A stretch of DNA of 64,000 bases from Streptomyces noursei (GCF_016917755.1 NZ_CP070326.1:7874001-7938000), one strand, 5' to 3'; counted from the stretch's first letter, positions 1-9,420 are shown. The notes: generated by a model not told the origin, from the letters alone. Made by a program: numbers and translations.

Positions 1-112
1 CGGTCACCGATACGGCCGGCAACCGGGCCCGCGGGTCCACCGATCGGCCGGCGCCGCCGGGCCCGCCGGTGGGCCGGACGGCCGATCCCCCGCAGATCAG
101 CGCGCTCCTAGC

Positions 113-1339
113 GTGAGGGGGAGACAAGCGACCGACTCCCGCCCCGAGGGTGCGATGTACACGATGCACCGGCAGTCCCGGTACCTCCGCGATGACCTGT
201 CCACCGGCGACCCGAGCGACGTGCTGTGCACCGGCGACGTGCCTGCGCGTCACGCCCCGGCGGGCGGCGTGGTGCTGTCGCGCCGGGCCTGGGCGCCCTT
301 TCTGCCCTGGGCGCTGCTGGTGGTGCTGGTGGCCGTCGACGCGGCGCTGCCGGTCTGGGTGGTCATCGCGCCGGCACTGGCGGCGGTGCCGGCGCTGGCC
401 GCGGCGGTGGGACGCCGGGTCTGGTACCCGGTGCAGCTCGGTGTGGTCACCGCGGCCGCCAGCTTCATCGACGCCTTCCGCACCGACGAGGTCCTGCTCG
501 CCAGTCATCTCGCCACGCTGGACGCCGTCGCCCTGACCACGGTCATCGGCTGCGCCACCGTGTGGGCGCGGGCCCGCCAGGACCGCGAGCTGGCCCAGGT
601 CCGCGTCACCGCCGAGGTGGCCCAGCAGGTCCTGCTGCGCCCGCTGCCCGCACGCCTGGGACCCGCGCGGATCGCGGTGGACTACTCCGCCGCGGCGGCC
701 TGTGCCCGGATCGGCGGGGACCTGTACGACGTGGTGCTGACCCGGTGGGGTGTGCGGGCGCTGATCGGCGATGTGCGCGGCAAGGGCCTGCCGGCGGTGG
801 CCGCCGCCTCCGTGGTGCTGGGCGCCTTCCGCGAGGCGGCCCATGACGAACACTGCCCGGCGGAGGTCGTCCGCCGCATCGCCGTCTCCCTGAACCGCAG
901 CCTGCCGCCCGGCACGGAGGAGTTCGTGACCCTGGCCATGCTGTGTCTGCCGACACCGCAGTGCGGCACGTCCGCCGCGCTCCAGGTGGTCAACTGCGGG
1001 CATCCCGCTCCCCTGATGCTCCAACCGGGCCGGGCGCCGGTGCCGCTGGATCCCCCGGATCCGGTGCCGCCGCTGGGCGTACTGCCGCCGGAGGACGTCC
1101 GCCCGCCGGTGCTGCACCACCCGGTACGGCAGGGCGACGCGGTGCTCCTCTACACCGACGGCATCACCGAGGCCCGTGACGGCGCCGGACGGTTCTATCC
1201 GCTGCCTGAGCGCCTGGCCACGCTGCAGGCCGGAGACCCCGAGCACGTACTGTCCCGGCTCCACGCGGATGTCCGCGCGCACACCGGCGGTTCGCTCCAC
1301 GACGATGCCGCGGCGCTGTTGCTGCGCTACGAGCCGTGA
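113..1339 (+). CDS. Membrane-anchored SpoIIE/PP2C-type protein phosphatase
   Basis: This is a metal-dependent Ser phosphatase of the SpoIIE (PPM) family; such proteins usually dephosphorylate anti-sigma-factor antagonists. Residues about 60-98, 108-121 and 136-152 are hydrophobic and form a membrane anchor. The catalytic domain runs from about 185 to the end. It contains GGDLYD (201-206) and GDVRGKGLPA (219-228), followed by LLYTDGITEARD and a terminal DDAAALLL. These are the Asp/Gly metal-binding motifs of the family and look intact. There is no GAF, PAS or anti-sigma kinase domain, so input probably comes through the membrane part. The GTG at 113 gives 408 residues; the ATG at 155 is an equally plausible start. 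A sensor kinase follows 129 bp downstream on the same strand. The substrate is not identifiable from the sequence. Confidence 0.88.
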   Translation: MRGRQATDSRPEGAMYTMHRQSRYLRDDLSTGDPSDVLCTGDVPARHAPAGGVVLSRRAWAPFLPWALLVVLVAVDAALPVWVVIAPALAAVPALAAAVGRRVWYPVQLGVVTAAASFIDAFRTDEVLLASHLATLDAVALTTVIGCATVWARARQDRELAQVRVTAEVAQQVLLRPLPARLGPARIAVDYSAAAACARIGGDLYDVVLTRWGVRALIGDVRGKGLPAVAAASVVLGAFREAAHDEHCPAEVVRRIAVSLNRSLPPGTEEFVTLAMLCLPTPQCGTSAALQVVNCGHPAPLMLQPGRAPVPLDPPDPVPPLGVLPPEDVRPPVLHHPVRQGDAVLLYTDGITEARDGAGRFYPLPERLATLQAGDPEHVLSRLHADVRAHTGGSLHDDAAALLLRYEP

Positions 1340-1468
1340 CAGCCGCGCGGCGGCACCGGCCCGCGGTGGGGGCGTACGGCGTGCGGTCGGCGACCGCCCG
1401 CCATACGGACGGAAACCGACGGCCCGTCATCGCCGGCCCGCTGGCCAGCCGTTCGGTAATGTCGCACC

Positions 1469-2689
1469 ATGCACCGTCGCAGAAGCGACCGCCCCCTCGG
1501 GCGCCTCGTTCCGCTGCCGCCGTGGTCCCGGGGAACAGCAGGTGACACGGCGGCGGAGACCTCCCGGCACGTGGCGTGGGTCCGCCTGTTGATGCTGGTG
1601 CCGCTGGTCCCGGCCGGGCTGCAGGCCGGCCGTTCCATCGCGGCGCTCCCCTTCGGCCTGCTGGCGGCCGGCTATGCGCTGTGGGCGGGAGGCCGCCTGC
1701 TGTGGGTGTACCGGTGGCCGGTGACCGATGCGCGCGGCGCGGCGGCCGCACTGGTCGTCGACCTCACCCTGATCACTGCCCTGGCTGCCGTGTCGGGTGG
1801 GCGGAACTCCGCCGTGCGCTATGCCTACTTCATGTGGCCGATGGCCACCGTCCTCTGGCAGCTGCCCGTGGTGACCGCGGTCTTCGGCCTCATCTGCATG
1901 GCCGGTTACACCGTGATGTCCGTTCCGGGTCTGCCGACGCATCGCGCCGACTGGACCTGGTCGGTGTTGTCGGACCAGACGTACCTGCTGTGGACCGTGC
2001 TGGCCTCCGTCGTCATCGCCAAGCTGTTGAACCGCCGCACACAACGGATCGATGACCTGCTCAGATCCCGTGAACTGCTGCTGGAGGACGCCCTCCAGGC
2101 GGAGAGCCGCGAGCGCGGCGACCTCGCGGACGCGCTGCACGACGGGCCGGTACAGACCCTGACGGTCGCGGTGCAGGACCTGGACGAGGTGCCCGAACGG
2201 GCCGGTGGCGACCCGCTCACCCGGATCCGTTCGGAGCTGCGCACGACCATCGGGGAGATCCGCGGCATCATCGTCGATCTCCACCCGCAGGCGCTGTCCA
2301 CGAAGGGCCTGGGGCCGGCCCTGAAGGCCATGGGTCAACGATGCGCCCAGCGCGGCGGGTTCAGCGTGGAGTACGACATCCAGGCACCCGCGCCGCTCGC
2401 CCACCAGGAACTCCTCTACTCCGTGGCACGTGAGCTGCTGACCAACGTCGTCAAACACGCACGGGCCACCGAGGTCTCCGTGCACCTGCGCACGCAGTGC
2501 GGCGAAACGGTGCTCGCCGTGCACGACAACGGCCGGGGATTCACCCCGGCCGTTGCCCAACAGCGGCTGCACGAGGGCCATATCGGCCTGGCGAGCCACT
2601 GCGCACGGGTGGAGAGTGCGGGCGGACAGTGGCAGGTGGACAGTGCGCCGGGCGGCCCGACCACGGTCGAGGTGCGCCTTCCGTCCTGA
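1469..2689 (+). CDS. NarL-family two-component sensor histidine kinase
   Basis: This is an inner-membrane sensor kinase of the HisKA_3/HATPase type (406 residues). About five hydrophobic segments lie between residues 36 and 186 and form the sensor. The dimerisation/phosphoacceptor helix has DLADALHDGPVQTL, with the phospho-His near residue 224. The ATPase domain has an N box (ELLTNVVKHA) and a G1 box (DNGRGF) and ends at VEVRLPS. There is no separate extracytoplasmic sensor domain, so the signal is probably sensed in or at the membrane. The obvious partner is the LuxR-type regulator at 3415-4065, separated from it by a universal stress protein gene on the opposite strand. The grouping of kinase, Usp and regulator resembles DevR/DosR-type redox or dormancy modules, but that is inference. 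Confidence 0.92.
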   Translation: MHRRRSDRPLGRLVPLPPWSRGTAGDTAAETSRHVAWVRLLMLVPLVPAGLQAGRSIAALPFGLLAAGYALWAGGRLLWVYRWPVTDARGAAAALVVDLTLITALAAVSGGRNSAVRYAYFMWPMATVLWQLPVVTAVFGLICMAGYTVMSVPGLPTHRADWTWSVLSDQTYLLWTVLASVVIAKLLNRRTQRIDDLLRSRELLLEDALQAESRERGDLADALHDGPVQTLTVAVQDLDEVPERAGGDPLTRIRSELRTTIGEIRGIIVDLHPQALSTKGLGPALKAMGQRCAQRGGFSVEYDIQAPAPLAHQELLYSVARELLTNVVKHARATEVSVHLRTQCGETVLAVHDNGRGFTPAVAQQRLHEGHIGLASHCARVESAGGQWQVDSAPGGPTTVEVRLPS

Positions 2690-2709
2690 GCGACCTGCCC
2701 CGACCCCCC

Positions 2710-3198
2710 TCAGGCGGCGTCGGATGCCTCGTCCGCGGACTCCTCGTCGGGTACGACCAGCACCGGGCCCTCCGCGTGCCGCACGCAGTACCGCCCCACC
2801 GAGCCACTGACCAAGCGGCTGAGCATGCCCCGTGAGCCGCCGCCGATGACCAGCAGGTCGCCGTCGCGGTCGGCGGCCTGCACCAGCAGCGGACCGGCCG
2901 GGCCGCGAGCCACCACGGGGGCGCAGCACGGACCGTCCCCCTGCTGGTCGAGGACGCGGTGGCAGATGCCGGCCAGGCGGTGCCGGGCGTCGCTGGCGAG
3001 TTCGTGTTCCGTCTCCGCGTCCGGCGGCCAGAGCATGTCGATGTAGTCGCCCTGGGGGGAGGAGTAGATCATCACCGGGCACAGTTGTGCGTGGTGGCGA
3101 CGTGCCTCGTCTGCGGCCCGTCGCAGGGCGCGGGAGCTGCCGACCGAGCCGTTGACGCCGACCACCACGCGGCGCACCGCATTCACCGTGTTCATCAT
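2710..3198 (-). CDS. Universal stress protein, UspA family
   Basis: This is a single-domain Usp protein of 162 residues, the usual size for a one-domain member. It begins with the typical beta strand VVVGVNGSVGSSRAL. The ATP-binding signature appears near the end as GGGSRGMLSRLVSGSVGRYCVRHAEGP, fitting G-x2-G-x9-G-S, so this is likely an ATP-binding type. It is convergent with the sensor kinase gene (20 bp apart) and divergent from the response regulator gene, with 216 bp between them that must hold both promoters. Usp genes of this kind are often targets of the neighbouring two-component system, which would fit here but is not shown by the sequence. Confidence 0.9.
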   Translation of the reverse strand: MMNTVNAVRRVVVGVNGSVGSSRALRRAADEARRHHAQLCPVMIYSSPQGDYIDMLWPPDAETEHELASDARHRLAGICHRVLDQQGDGPCCAPVVARGPAGPLLVQAADRDGDLLVIGGGSRGMLSRLVSGSVGRYCVRHAEGPVLVVPDEESADEASDAA

Positions 3199-3414
3199 GA
3201 GTGATCCCTCCTCATCCCTTTTCCTCGAATTTCACGATACGGATGGTTCATCCCAGGGCGGATCGGCCGAACGGGCCATCGGACGGGTGGCGCCCCCTCC
3301 CCCGTCCGGCTTTCGCCCCCCTCCGCGGTCCAGCTTTTGTGATCTCCATGACCGACGGTTACGTTGTGCTTCAGGTGCTTGTTTCCCGTTTCCGCACCTG
3401 ACGGGAGTGACGGC

Positions 3415-4065
3415 ATGGAGACCGATTCCGGCAGGCCGGTGACCGTGGTGATCGCCGATGACCATCCCGTCTACCGCCAGGGGCTCACCCGGGGATTCCA
3501 GCTCAGCGGGCAGATCGACGTGGTGGCGGAATGCGCGGACGGCGAGTCGGCGCTCCAGGCGATCCGAGAATTCGGCCCGCAGGTCGCCGTACTCGACTAC
3601 CGGCTGCCGTCGATGGACGGCATCGCCGTCATCCACGCCATGACCCGCGACGGATTGCCGACCCGGGCGCTCCTGCTGACCGCCACCACGGACAGCGCGG
3701 TCGTGTACCAGGCCGTGGAGGAGGGTGCCTACGGCTATCTCGGCAAGGACGCCCCGCGTACCCGGATCGTGGAAGCGGTGCTGAAGGTCGCCCGGGGTGG
3801 CCGTGTGATCTCGGAGGACGCGTCCGGTGGGCTGGCCGAGGAGATCAGGATGCGGGCCGATCGCGACACGCCCGTCCTCTCCGAGCGCGAGCGGCAGGTG
3901 CTGCGCGGGTTCGCCGAGGGCAAGAGCATCCCGCAGGTGGCGGCGGAGCTGTATCTGGGCGCGAGCACGGTCAAGACCCACACCCAGCGGCTGTACGAGA
4001 AGCTGGGGGTCTCGGACCGGGCCGCCGCCGTCGCCGAGGCGATGAGGCGGCGCCTGCTGGAGTGA
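3415..4065 (+). CDS. LuxR/NarL-family response regulator
   Basis: This is a 216-residue DNA-binding response regulator. The receiver domain starts VTVVIADDHPVYRQG, with the phosphoacceptor Asp near residue 61 in VLDYRLPSMDG, the switch Thr in LLTATTDS and the conserved Lys in YLGKDAP. The C-terminal LuxR helix-turn-helix reads LSERERQVLRGFAEGKS and continues through STVKTHTQRLYEKLGV. I place the start at the ATG at 3415, because the upstream in-frame extension to 3364 lacks receiver-like sequence. It is the probable partner of the sensor kinase at 1469-2689 and is transcribed divergently from the universal stress protein gene. Confidence 0.93.
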   Translation: METDSGRPVTVVIADDHPVYRQGLTRGFQLSGQIDVVAECADGESALQAIREFGPQVAVLDYRLPSMDGIAVIHAMTRDGLPTRALLLTATTDSAVVYQAVEEGAYGYLGKDAPRTRIVEAVLKVARGGRVISEDASGGLAEEIRMRADRDTPVLSERERQVLRGFAEGKSIPQVAAELYLGASTVKTHTQRLYEKLGVSDRAAAVAEAMRRRLLE

Positions 4066-4146
4066 CGGCCCGCTCGGAGTGGTCCGTCACCGGTACCGGT
4101 CCGGCCTGGAGATGAGCGCACGGACAGGCGCCGCTACGGTGAAATC

Positions 4147-4944
4147 ATGGCCCCGGCCAAGCAGGCGGCACCGCCGACACGGCAGCCCGGTCAGCCGGAC
4201 CGGATGCCGTTCGTGCTGGTGACGGCGGGATTCTGGTCGGCCTTCGACCGGTTCGCCAGGACGACCGTGCTGGTGGCCATCGCCGCCGGTATCGCCCTGG
4301 GCGGCGTCATCGTGAGCGCGGCGAGTTGGCGCTGTGTGTTCGTCCTGCCCGGCCGGCCATGTTGGTGATCCTGTGCGGGTTCCTGATGGGCGCCGTGGTG
4401 CTGGGCTGTGTGACGTTCCTGCCCGCCCTGCTGCAACACCACGGCGCCTCGGCCTCGGTTGCCGGCCTGATTTCGGCGGTCTTCGGGCTCGCCGGGCTGG
4501 GCTGGTCCCTGGTGTACGGGACGCTGACCGCGCACGTGCCCCGGTGGGGGCTGATCGCCATCGGGGGTGTCCTGGCGACCGCCGCTCTGCTGGTCGCCGC
4601 GACCGGGGGCCGGCTGTCCACCGTGGTGGTGGCCACTGCCCTGCTCGGTGGTGGGTGGATGTTCACCAACTCCTCGCGCCTCCGGGGCGGCCACCGTGCT
4701 GCCGCGGGTGCGCGGCACGATGGTGTCACTGTACGTAACAGGAATGTTCGCCGGCGGCGGGGTCGCCCCGGCCCTCGCGACGGGCCCGGCCGACCGCGGC
4801 GAGTACTCCGTCATCTTCCTGACCGGAGCCGGCGTCGCGGTGCTGGGCACCCTCCTGGCCAGCCTGAGCGACCTGCGGCTCGGCGTCCGCTCCGAGGCCG
4901 CCGGACGGGCCCAGCAACACCGTCCGGTGTCCGAACGGCGGTGA
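4147..4944 (+). pseudogene. Decayed MFS transporter
   Basis: Pieces of a major facilitator transporter are spread over two reading frames. Frame 1 from 4147 gives a short N-terminus and then GGVIVSAASWRCVFVLPG, which looks like the TM5/TM6 region of an MFS protein. The reading then passes at about 4345-4375 into frame 3 (MLVILCGFLMGAVVLG, resembling TM7-TM9) and at about 4680 back to frame 1 (TMVSLYVTGMFAGGGVAP through LLASLSDLRLGV, the last helices), stopping at 4944. About 260 residues remain against the usual 400 or more, and helices 2-4 appear deleted. Two frame changes plus an internal deletion argue for genuine decay rather than a sequencing slip. Confidence 0.75.
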
Positions 4945-5064
4945 ACCACGGCCCCCCATCCGATGCCGCCCCGCCGACTCGTCCGGCCACCCAAGACAGC
5001 CCCTCACCGTGCGGGAACCGCAGACGCCCCGCCCCTCCTGCCGGAGGAGGCGCGCCCTCACGTG

Positions 5065-6102
5065 ATGCCGCAACCGAGCCCGTACCGTGGTGCCGTGGTG
5101 ATCCGTTCGAAGGTTCGCGTGGTGTCGGATACGGTCACCGCCCTGCTGCGGCCCGAGGGACGACCCCGGTACGCCGACGGCGTCGCGGCCGGAGTGGCGT
5201 TGGCCGCGCCACTGGTGGTGGGTGCCTGGGCCGGGCATCCGGCCACCGGAGCGTCGGTCGCCATGCCCGCGGTGCTGGTGGCGATGCCCTTCCCGGACGG
5301 TGCGGGCCGAGCCGAACGGGCTCGCTGCCTGGCGGTCCGCACGGTGGGGGTGACCGCGGCCGGAGTCTTCGTCGCCCTGGCGGGCAGCGGGGTGGCGGCC
5401 CTGGCGCCGGGGGTGGCGGTGGCGGCGTTCCTCGGCGCGCTGCTGCCCCGGATGGGGACCACCGCCGCCCTCGCCGTGCTGCTGGTGGGCATCACCGGCG
5501 ACGGTGCGCATCCCCTGGTGCTGCCCGGCCTTGCCCAACTGGTGGGGTGCCTGTGGACGGCCGCCCTGCTGCTGCCACTGCGGCCGGCCACGACTCCGGG
5601 CGGCACGCCGGGCCCGGCGCGTACGACCGGCTCCTCGACCGCCACCGTGCGCCATGCCGGCCGACTGGCGCTGCTCAGCGGGGCCGCCACAGTGGCCACC
5701 GGCTGGCAGGGCTCGCTGTGGGGCGAGGGCCACTGGCTGGTCACGTCCCTGCTGTTGACGCTCCAACCCACACCCGAGGGCACGCGTACCAAGTCCGCGA
5801 AGCGGGTGCTGGGCAACAGCGTGGGCGGGGTGGTCGCCGCCGGGCTGCTGCTGGCCCACCCGGGCGCGTACGCGGTGGCGGCGGTGGTGGGCGTCTCCGG
5901 CGCCGCGGCCTACGCCTTCCGCCCTGCCAACTACGCCTACTGGGCCCTGGCCTCGCCCGTGCTGCTCCTGCTGCTGAGCGACTTCGACGAGTCGGTGCCC
6001 TGGTACGCGGCCGCGGTCCGGGTGGCGCTCAACCTCCTTGGCGGGCTGATCACCGTGCTGGCGCACCGCTGGCTGTGGCCCGCCAACGACCGAGCGGGAT
6101 GA
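5065..6102 (+). CDS. FUSC-like (aromatic acid exporter type) membrane protein
   Basis: This is a multi-span membrane protein of about 345 residues in two halves, each with several hydrophobic helices, joined by a Pro/Gly/Thr-rich linker around residues 175-190. The second half contains SLWGEGHWLVTSLLLTLQPT, then TKSAKRVLGNSVGGVVAAGL and a final helix NLLGGLITVLAHRWLW. This pattern matches the fusaric acid resistance/aromatic exporter (FUSC) fold; classical members are about twice as long. I start at the ATG at 5065, behind a GGAGGAGG run; GTG codons at 5062 and 5098 are alternatives. It follows the decayed MFS gene. The substrate is unknown. Confidence 0.7.
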   Translation: MPQPSPYRGAVVIRSKVRVVSDTVTALLRPEGRPRYADGVAAGVALAAPLVVGAWAGHPATGASVAMPAVLVAMPFPDGAGRAERARCLAVRTVGVTAAGVFVALAGSGVAALAPGVAVAAFLGALLPRMGTTAALAVLLVGITGDGAHPLVLPGLAQLVGCLWTAALLLPLRPATTPGGTPGPARTTGSSTATVRHAGRLALLSGAATVATGWQGSLWGEGHWLVTSLLLTLQPTPEGTRTKSAKRVLGNSVGGVVAAGLLLAHPGAYAVAAVVGVSGAAAYAFRPANYAYWALASPVLLLLLSDFDESVPWYAAAVRVALNLLGGLITVLAHRWLWPANDRAG

Positions 6103-6157
6103 CGACGGCCCGAAGCCGGCGTCGCGGCCGAGCTGTTCGGGTCCTCGGCGACACGTC

Positions 6158-6183
6158 ATCGGTGGACGCCTCCGTCCACCGAT
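6158..6183. terminator. Hairpin after the FUSC-like gene
   Basis: A perfect 11-bp inverted repeat, ATCGGTGGACG / CGTCCACCGAT, with a 4-base loop lies 56 bp after the stop of the upstream gene. It has no T-tract, as is common for high-GC actinobacterial terminators. A further CGTCCACCGA copy follows at about 6197, so an operator is a weaker alternative. Confidence 0.55.
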
Positions 6184-6344
6184 CAGTGCACGGCACGTCC
6201 ACCGACCGGCCCCCTCGCGTCCACCTCCTGTCCCCCCGGACGGCCGACACCACGGCCCGGGCCCGGCCCCTACGGTGGCGGAAGGGACCGAGGGACCGGT
6301 CGACGACCGGATCCGCGTCGAACCCGGGTGAGGAGTTGTTCACC

Positions 6345-6875
6345 ATGGACCGCACAACCACCGTGCTGCGCCGTGCCGTCTCGACCCTGCGGCTGGCGGC
6401 GCAACACCTCGACGACCGGGCCGCCGCCCCACCACAGGACTACAACTGCCTGCGGGCCGCGGCCATGATCTGGACCGACGAACTGGCCTCGCGCAGCGGA
6501 ATGAGCGTCCGGCTCGCCGTGGCCCATCCGTGCGGCGCCCAGATCATCCACCATGTGTTCCGGCCCGACAACAGCCCGCAGCGGCTTGCGACCGGTGACG
6601 TGCTGCCGCCCACCTGCGCGGCGGCGCAGGCACTGGCCCTGCCGCACGACGGCCGCTGTGTGTTCGCTCCGAAGCCGGACGCGCACACCGCCGAGTTGGC
6701 GACCGTCGTGCCGTGCCCGGAAGCGCCGGAGCGCGCCGTCGCACTGAGCGTGACCGGCCCCGACGACCTGCTGAACCCCGTCCTCGCGGCGTCCGTCCGC
6801 ACTCGCTACCTGCTGTGCCACACCGCGGCGTCGATCCGGGCGAGCCTGACCGCCGGAACGCCCACCCGGGCCTGA
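6345..6875 (+). CDS. Hypothetical protein, unknown function
   Basis: I do not recognise a family. The protein has 176 residues and no signal peptide or membrane segment. The N-terminal 45 residues look helical (RRAVSTLRLAAQHLDD). A mixed region follows with VRLAVAHPCGAQIIHHVF and a central LPPTCAAAQALALPHDGRCVF. The ATG at 6345 is preceded by a clear GAGGAG site, which supports real translation. The general shape, a helical lead followed by an alpha/beta core, would permit a GAF-like sensor fold, but no diagnostic motif supports that. It stands alone between two hairpin-rich gaps. Confidence 0.6.
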   Translation: MDRTTTVLRRAVSTLRLAAQHLDDRAAAPPQDYNCLRAAAMIWTDELASRSGMSVRLAVAHPCGAQIIHHVFRPDNSPQRLATGDVLPPTCAAAQALALPHDGRCVFAPKPDAHTAELATVVPCPEAPERAVALSVTGPDDLLNPVLAASVRTRYLLCHTAASIRASLTAGTPTRA

Positions 6876-7146
6876 CCGCGCGCGCATCACCCGGTCTCGC
6901 ACGCCAACTCGCCGCCAGGACAGAACCGTTGACTCGTCCGGCGTCCGCCGCCGACCGCCCGACCCGCCGCCCCCTCATCGCCACCTATCCCCACATTCAC
7001 CCTAAAGAGTGAATAGCGCGCTGCGCCGCATTTCGTGCAGAATCCGTTGTGCAACAGCGATGTTGCGGCCGCGATGCGTCCCCTCACGCCGCCCGCGGGC
7101 GGGGAGTCGGGCGGTCGCGCCACCGGACCGCAAGAGGGGGAAGAAC

Positions 7147-7521
7147 ATGCGAGAGATCATCAAGGCCGGCGCGCTGGCGGGTGCCGTGGCGGCGCTCGCC
7201 ATGGTCGGTGCGACCGGAGCCGAAGCCGCCCCGGCCGCGGGCAGTCTGCACGGCTGCCCGTCCGGCGCGGTGTGCGTCTACCCGCAGAACGCCGGGTGGA
7301 ACGGCGACCGCCCGTCGCTCGCCTTCTACAGCTACGGGGCCCACAACCTCCACAACCAGTTCGGGCAGCACTACGTCCTGAACAACCAGACGGACGGCGC
7401 GACGGCCCGCACCTGCACCGGCGTCAACGGAACCGGCGACTGCCAGGGCTACCTCGGTGTCGGCTACTACGTGGACAAGGACCTGACGCCGATCAACTCG
7501 ATCCTCCTCGTCCGCCCGTAG
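7147..7521 (+). CDS. Small secreted Cys-containing protein (peptidase inhibitor I36-like)
   Basis: This is a 124-residue exported protein. It has a charged start (MREIIK), a hydrophobic core AGALAGAVAALAMVG and an AEAAP cleavage region near residue 28. The mature part has four Cys in two pairs, C-PSGAV-C and C-TGVNGTGD-C, with many aromatic residues and Asn/Gly. Small Streptomyces secreted proteins annotated as peptidase inhibitor family I36 have this size and opening pattern (a Cys pair followed by VYPQ/VYED). A GGGGGAA site precedes the ATG at 7147. Inhibition of a protease is a family-based suggestion only. Confidence 0.7.
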   Translation: MREIIKAGALAGAVAALAMVGATGAEAAPAAGSLHGCPSGAVCVYPQNAGWNGDRPSLAFYSYGAHNLHNQFGQHYVLNNQTDGATARTCTGVNGTGDCQGYLGVGYYVDKDLTPINSILLVRP

Positions 7522-7707
7522 CAACGGCCCGGCGCCGCAGGCGTCGTGCGTTCGGGCCGGCGCCCCCGGGGGGGGGGAGGGACCGGCCCGAACTCGGTCC
7601 CTGCACACGCCCCGGGTCCCATCACGAGGAGCTCGGACGCGCACGGCCCGCCCCGGACCGCCGGCCGCCGAACGACGGCCGTCGAACGAGTCGGCCACCA
7701 TGCCTGG

Positions 7708-8913
7708 CTAGGCGCCGCGTTCAGCGGTGACGGGCGCCCCGTCGCGCCCGGCCCGCAGCAGTTCCTGGCGCTTGCCCTCCTTGAACATCCTGTGCAAGCG
7801 GTAGGAACCGGGCTTGCGTCCCTCGTCCACCAGTTGCTTGACGGTGCCGGCGCAGATGAACTCCTTGAGCTTCGCGCCCGCTCGGCCGCCCAGGTAGTAC
7901 CTCTTCGCGGCGTCCTCCTTGCTGGCGAACTGGAAGATGCCCACCCGACGCCCCAGGCTGATGCACTGGCCGGCGAACCCCACGGTGAGGGTCGCGGGCC
8001 GCTCCCCCGCGATCCGGCTGAGCACCGTGTCGGCGGCCTGGGCACCCAGCGGCCCCGCGGCCTGACAGCTCATCCGGAACGGCAGGTCCGACGGCGCCGC
8101 CGAGTCCCCGGCCGCAACGATCCGCGCGTCGTCCACGCTGGTCAACGTCTCGTCCGTGAGCAGTCGCCCCAGGGCATCGGTGCTCAGCCCGCTGCGGTCG
8201 GCCAGGTCGGGCACGCCGAATCCGGCGGTCCAGATGGTCACCTCGCTCGGCAGCGTGCGGCCGTCACCGAGCCGCACGGCGTCGCGGGTCACCGCCGTCA
8301 CCTTCGCGTCGGGGCCGTCGATGACCTTCACCCCGAGTCGGGCCAGTCGCCCGGCGACCGAGCGCCGACCGCTGGGGTGCAGGTAGGGGCCGAGGACCCG
8401 GCCGCAGACCAGGGTCACGGAGCGGCCGGACTCGGCCAGTTCGGCGGCGGTCTCGATACCGGTCGGACCGGCGCCGACGACCGTCACCGGGGCCTTCGCA
8501 GGCGCGGCGGCGAGGACCGGCCGCAGCCGCCGCGCCTCCTCCAGACCGGCGATCGGGTGGGCGAACTCGGCGGCCCCGGGCACGCGCGGATCGGCGCTGC
8601 CACTGCCCACCGCGTAGATCAGGTAGTCGTAGCCGATCGTGTCGCCGGTCGTCAGCGTCAGGCTGTGCCCGGCCGCGTCGATCCGGGTCACGGTGTCGAC
8701 CACCAGGCGTACGCCGTCGGGCAGGATCTCCCGGTAGTCGACGACCGCGTGGTGGTTGCCGGCCACCACCTGGTGCAGGCGGATCCGCTCGACGAAGGTC
8801 GGGCGCGGGTTGATCAGCGTCACCGTCACGTCGTTGCGCTGCGTCAGGCGGTTGGCCGCCATGACTCCGGCGTAACCGCCGCCGATCACGACCACCTCGG
8901 TGTTCCCGGTCAT
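7708..8913 (-). CDS. NDH-2-like FAD/NAD(P)H oxidoreductase
   Basis: This flavoprotein of the pyridine nucleotide-disulfide oxidoreductase/type II NADH dehydrogenase group has 401 residues. The FAD-binding dinucleotide fold is at the start (VVVIGGGYAGVMAANRL). The second (NADH) fold is VTVVGAGPTGIETAAELAE in the middle, and the second FAD motif is RIVAAGDSAA. The C-terminus (KLKEFICAGTVKQLVDEGR) lacks a long membrane helix, so it is peripheral or soluble. It probably transfers electrons from NAD(P)H to a quinone or similar acceptor. The ATG at 8913 is supported by GGAGACACC upstream. Confidence 0.85.
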   Translation of the reverse strand: MTGNTEVVVIGGGYAGVMAANRLTQRNDVTVTLINPRPTFVERIRLHQVVAGNHHAVVDYREILPDGVRLVVDTVTRIDAAGHSLTLTTGDTIGYDYLIYAVGSGSADPRVPGAAEFAHPIAGLEEARRLRPVLAAAPAKAPVTVVGAGPTGIETAAELAESGRSVTLVCGRVLGPYLHPSGRRSVAGRLARLGVKVIDGPDAKVTAVTRDAVRLGDGRTLPSEVTIWTAGFGVPDLADRSGLSTDALGRLLTDETLTSVDDARIVAAGDSAAPSDLPFRMSCQAAGPLGAQAADTVLSRIAGERPATLTVGFAGQCISLGRRVGIFQFASKEDAAKRYYLGGRAGAKLKEFICAGTVKQLVDEGRKPGSYRLHRMFKEGKRQELLRAGRDGAPVTAERGA

Positions 8914-9126
8914 GGTGTCTCCTTCGTTTCCAGGGTTCCGGCCTCAAGACACCGTGCGGTCGACGACTGTGACAGCATGTGGCGCGGCTCACTTCGCGAC
9001 CGTGGACTCGGCCCGCGGGCCCGGTGGGTTCGCACGGTGACGCGACGCACCGCACACGGCGGACCGCGGCGGCGCCGCCGCTCTCGTCGTCGGCCCCGCG
9101 AACCGCGAGGAGCGGGCCGACCACCG

Positions 9127-9312
9127 TCAATAGTCTTGGCCAACGGCCAGCATCACGAATCCCACGATCACGGCACATGCGGCCAGGGCCATGAGGGCTG
9201 TCGTGCCGACGCCGATCGCCACCATCGCGGCCCACCCGAAGCGCGCCACTCGCCGCGACCGCCGCAACTCGGCCTCATAGGCGCTGTCGTCCCACCATTC
9301 CGGGTCAGTCAT
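9127..9312 (-). CDS. Small single-span membrane protein
   Basis: This is a small protein of about 61 residues. An acidic/aromatic start (TDPEWWDDSAYEAELRRSRR) is followed by one or two closely spaced hydrophobic helices (FGWAAMVAIGVGTTALMALA, then VIVGFVMLAVG). The start could also be the ATG at 9330 or the GTG at 9369; I prefer 9312 because GGTGGG lies at a suitable distance. Function is unknown. The following 9313-9420 stretch holds nothing I recognise. Confidence 0.5.
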   Translation of the reverse strand: MTDPEWWDDSAYEAELRRSRRVARFGWAAMVAIGVGTTALMALAACAVIVGFVMLAVGQDY

Positions 9313-9420
9313 CTCCGCCCACCGCTTCATCCGAGCCGCACCCGACCTCGCACCCCCATCCAACCGCACCCCAACACACCCCCCTCCGCCCGGTGTTCGC
9401 CCCCCGCGGTGTCGGGCCGG

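Noticed and set aside
4326..6875. An 849-codon open frame on the plus strand spanning the MFS remnant, the FUSC-like gene and the 6345 gene
   Set aside because: Only its first and last parts are real coding sequence (MFS remnant and the gene at 6345). The middle is Arg/Gly-rich shadow of the FUSC-like gene.
7527..7580. CGGCCCG / CGGGCCG inverted repeat and a run of G after the small secreted protein gene
   Set aside because: The loop is about 20 bases and the region is simply G/C-rich; terminator function is not convincing.
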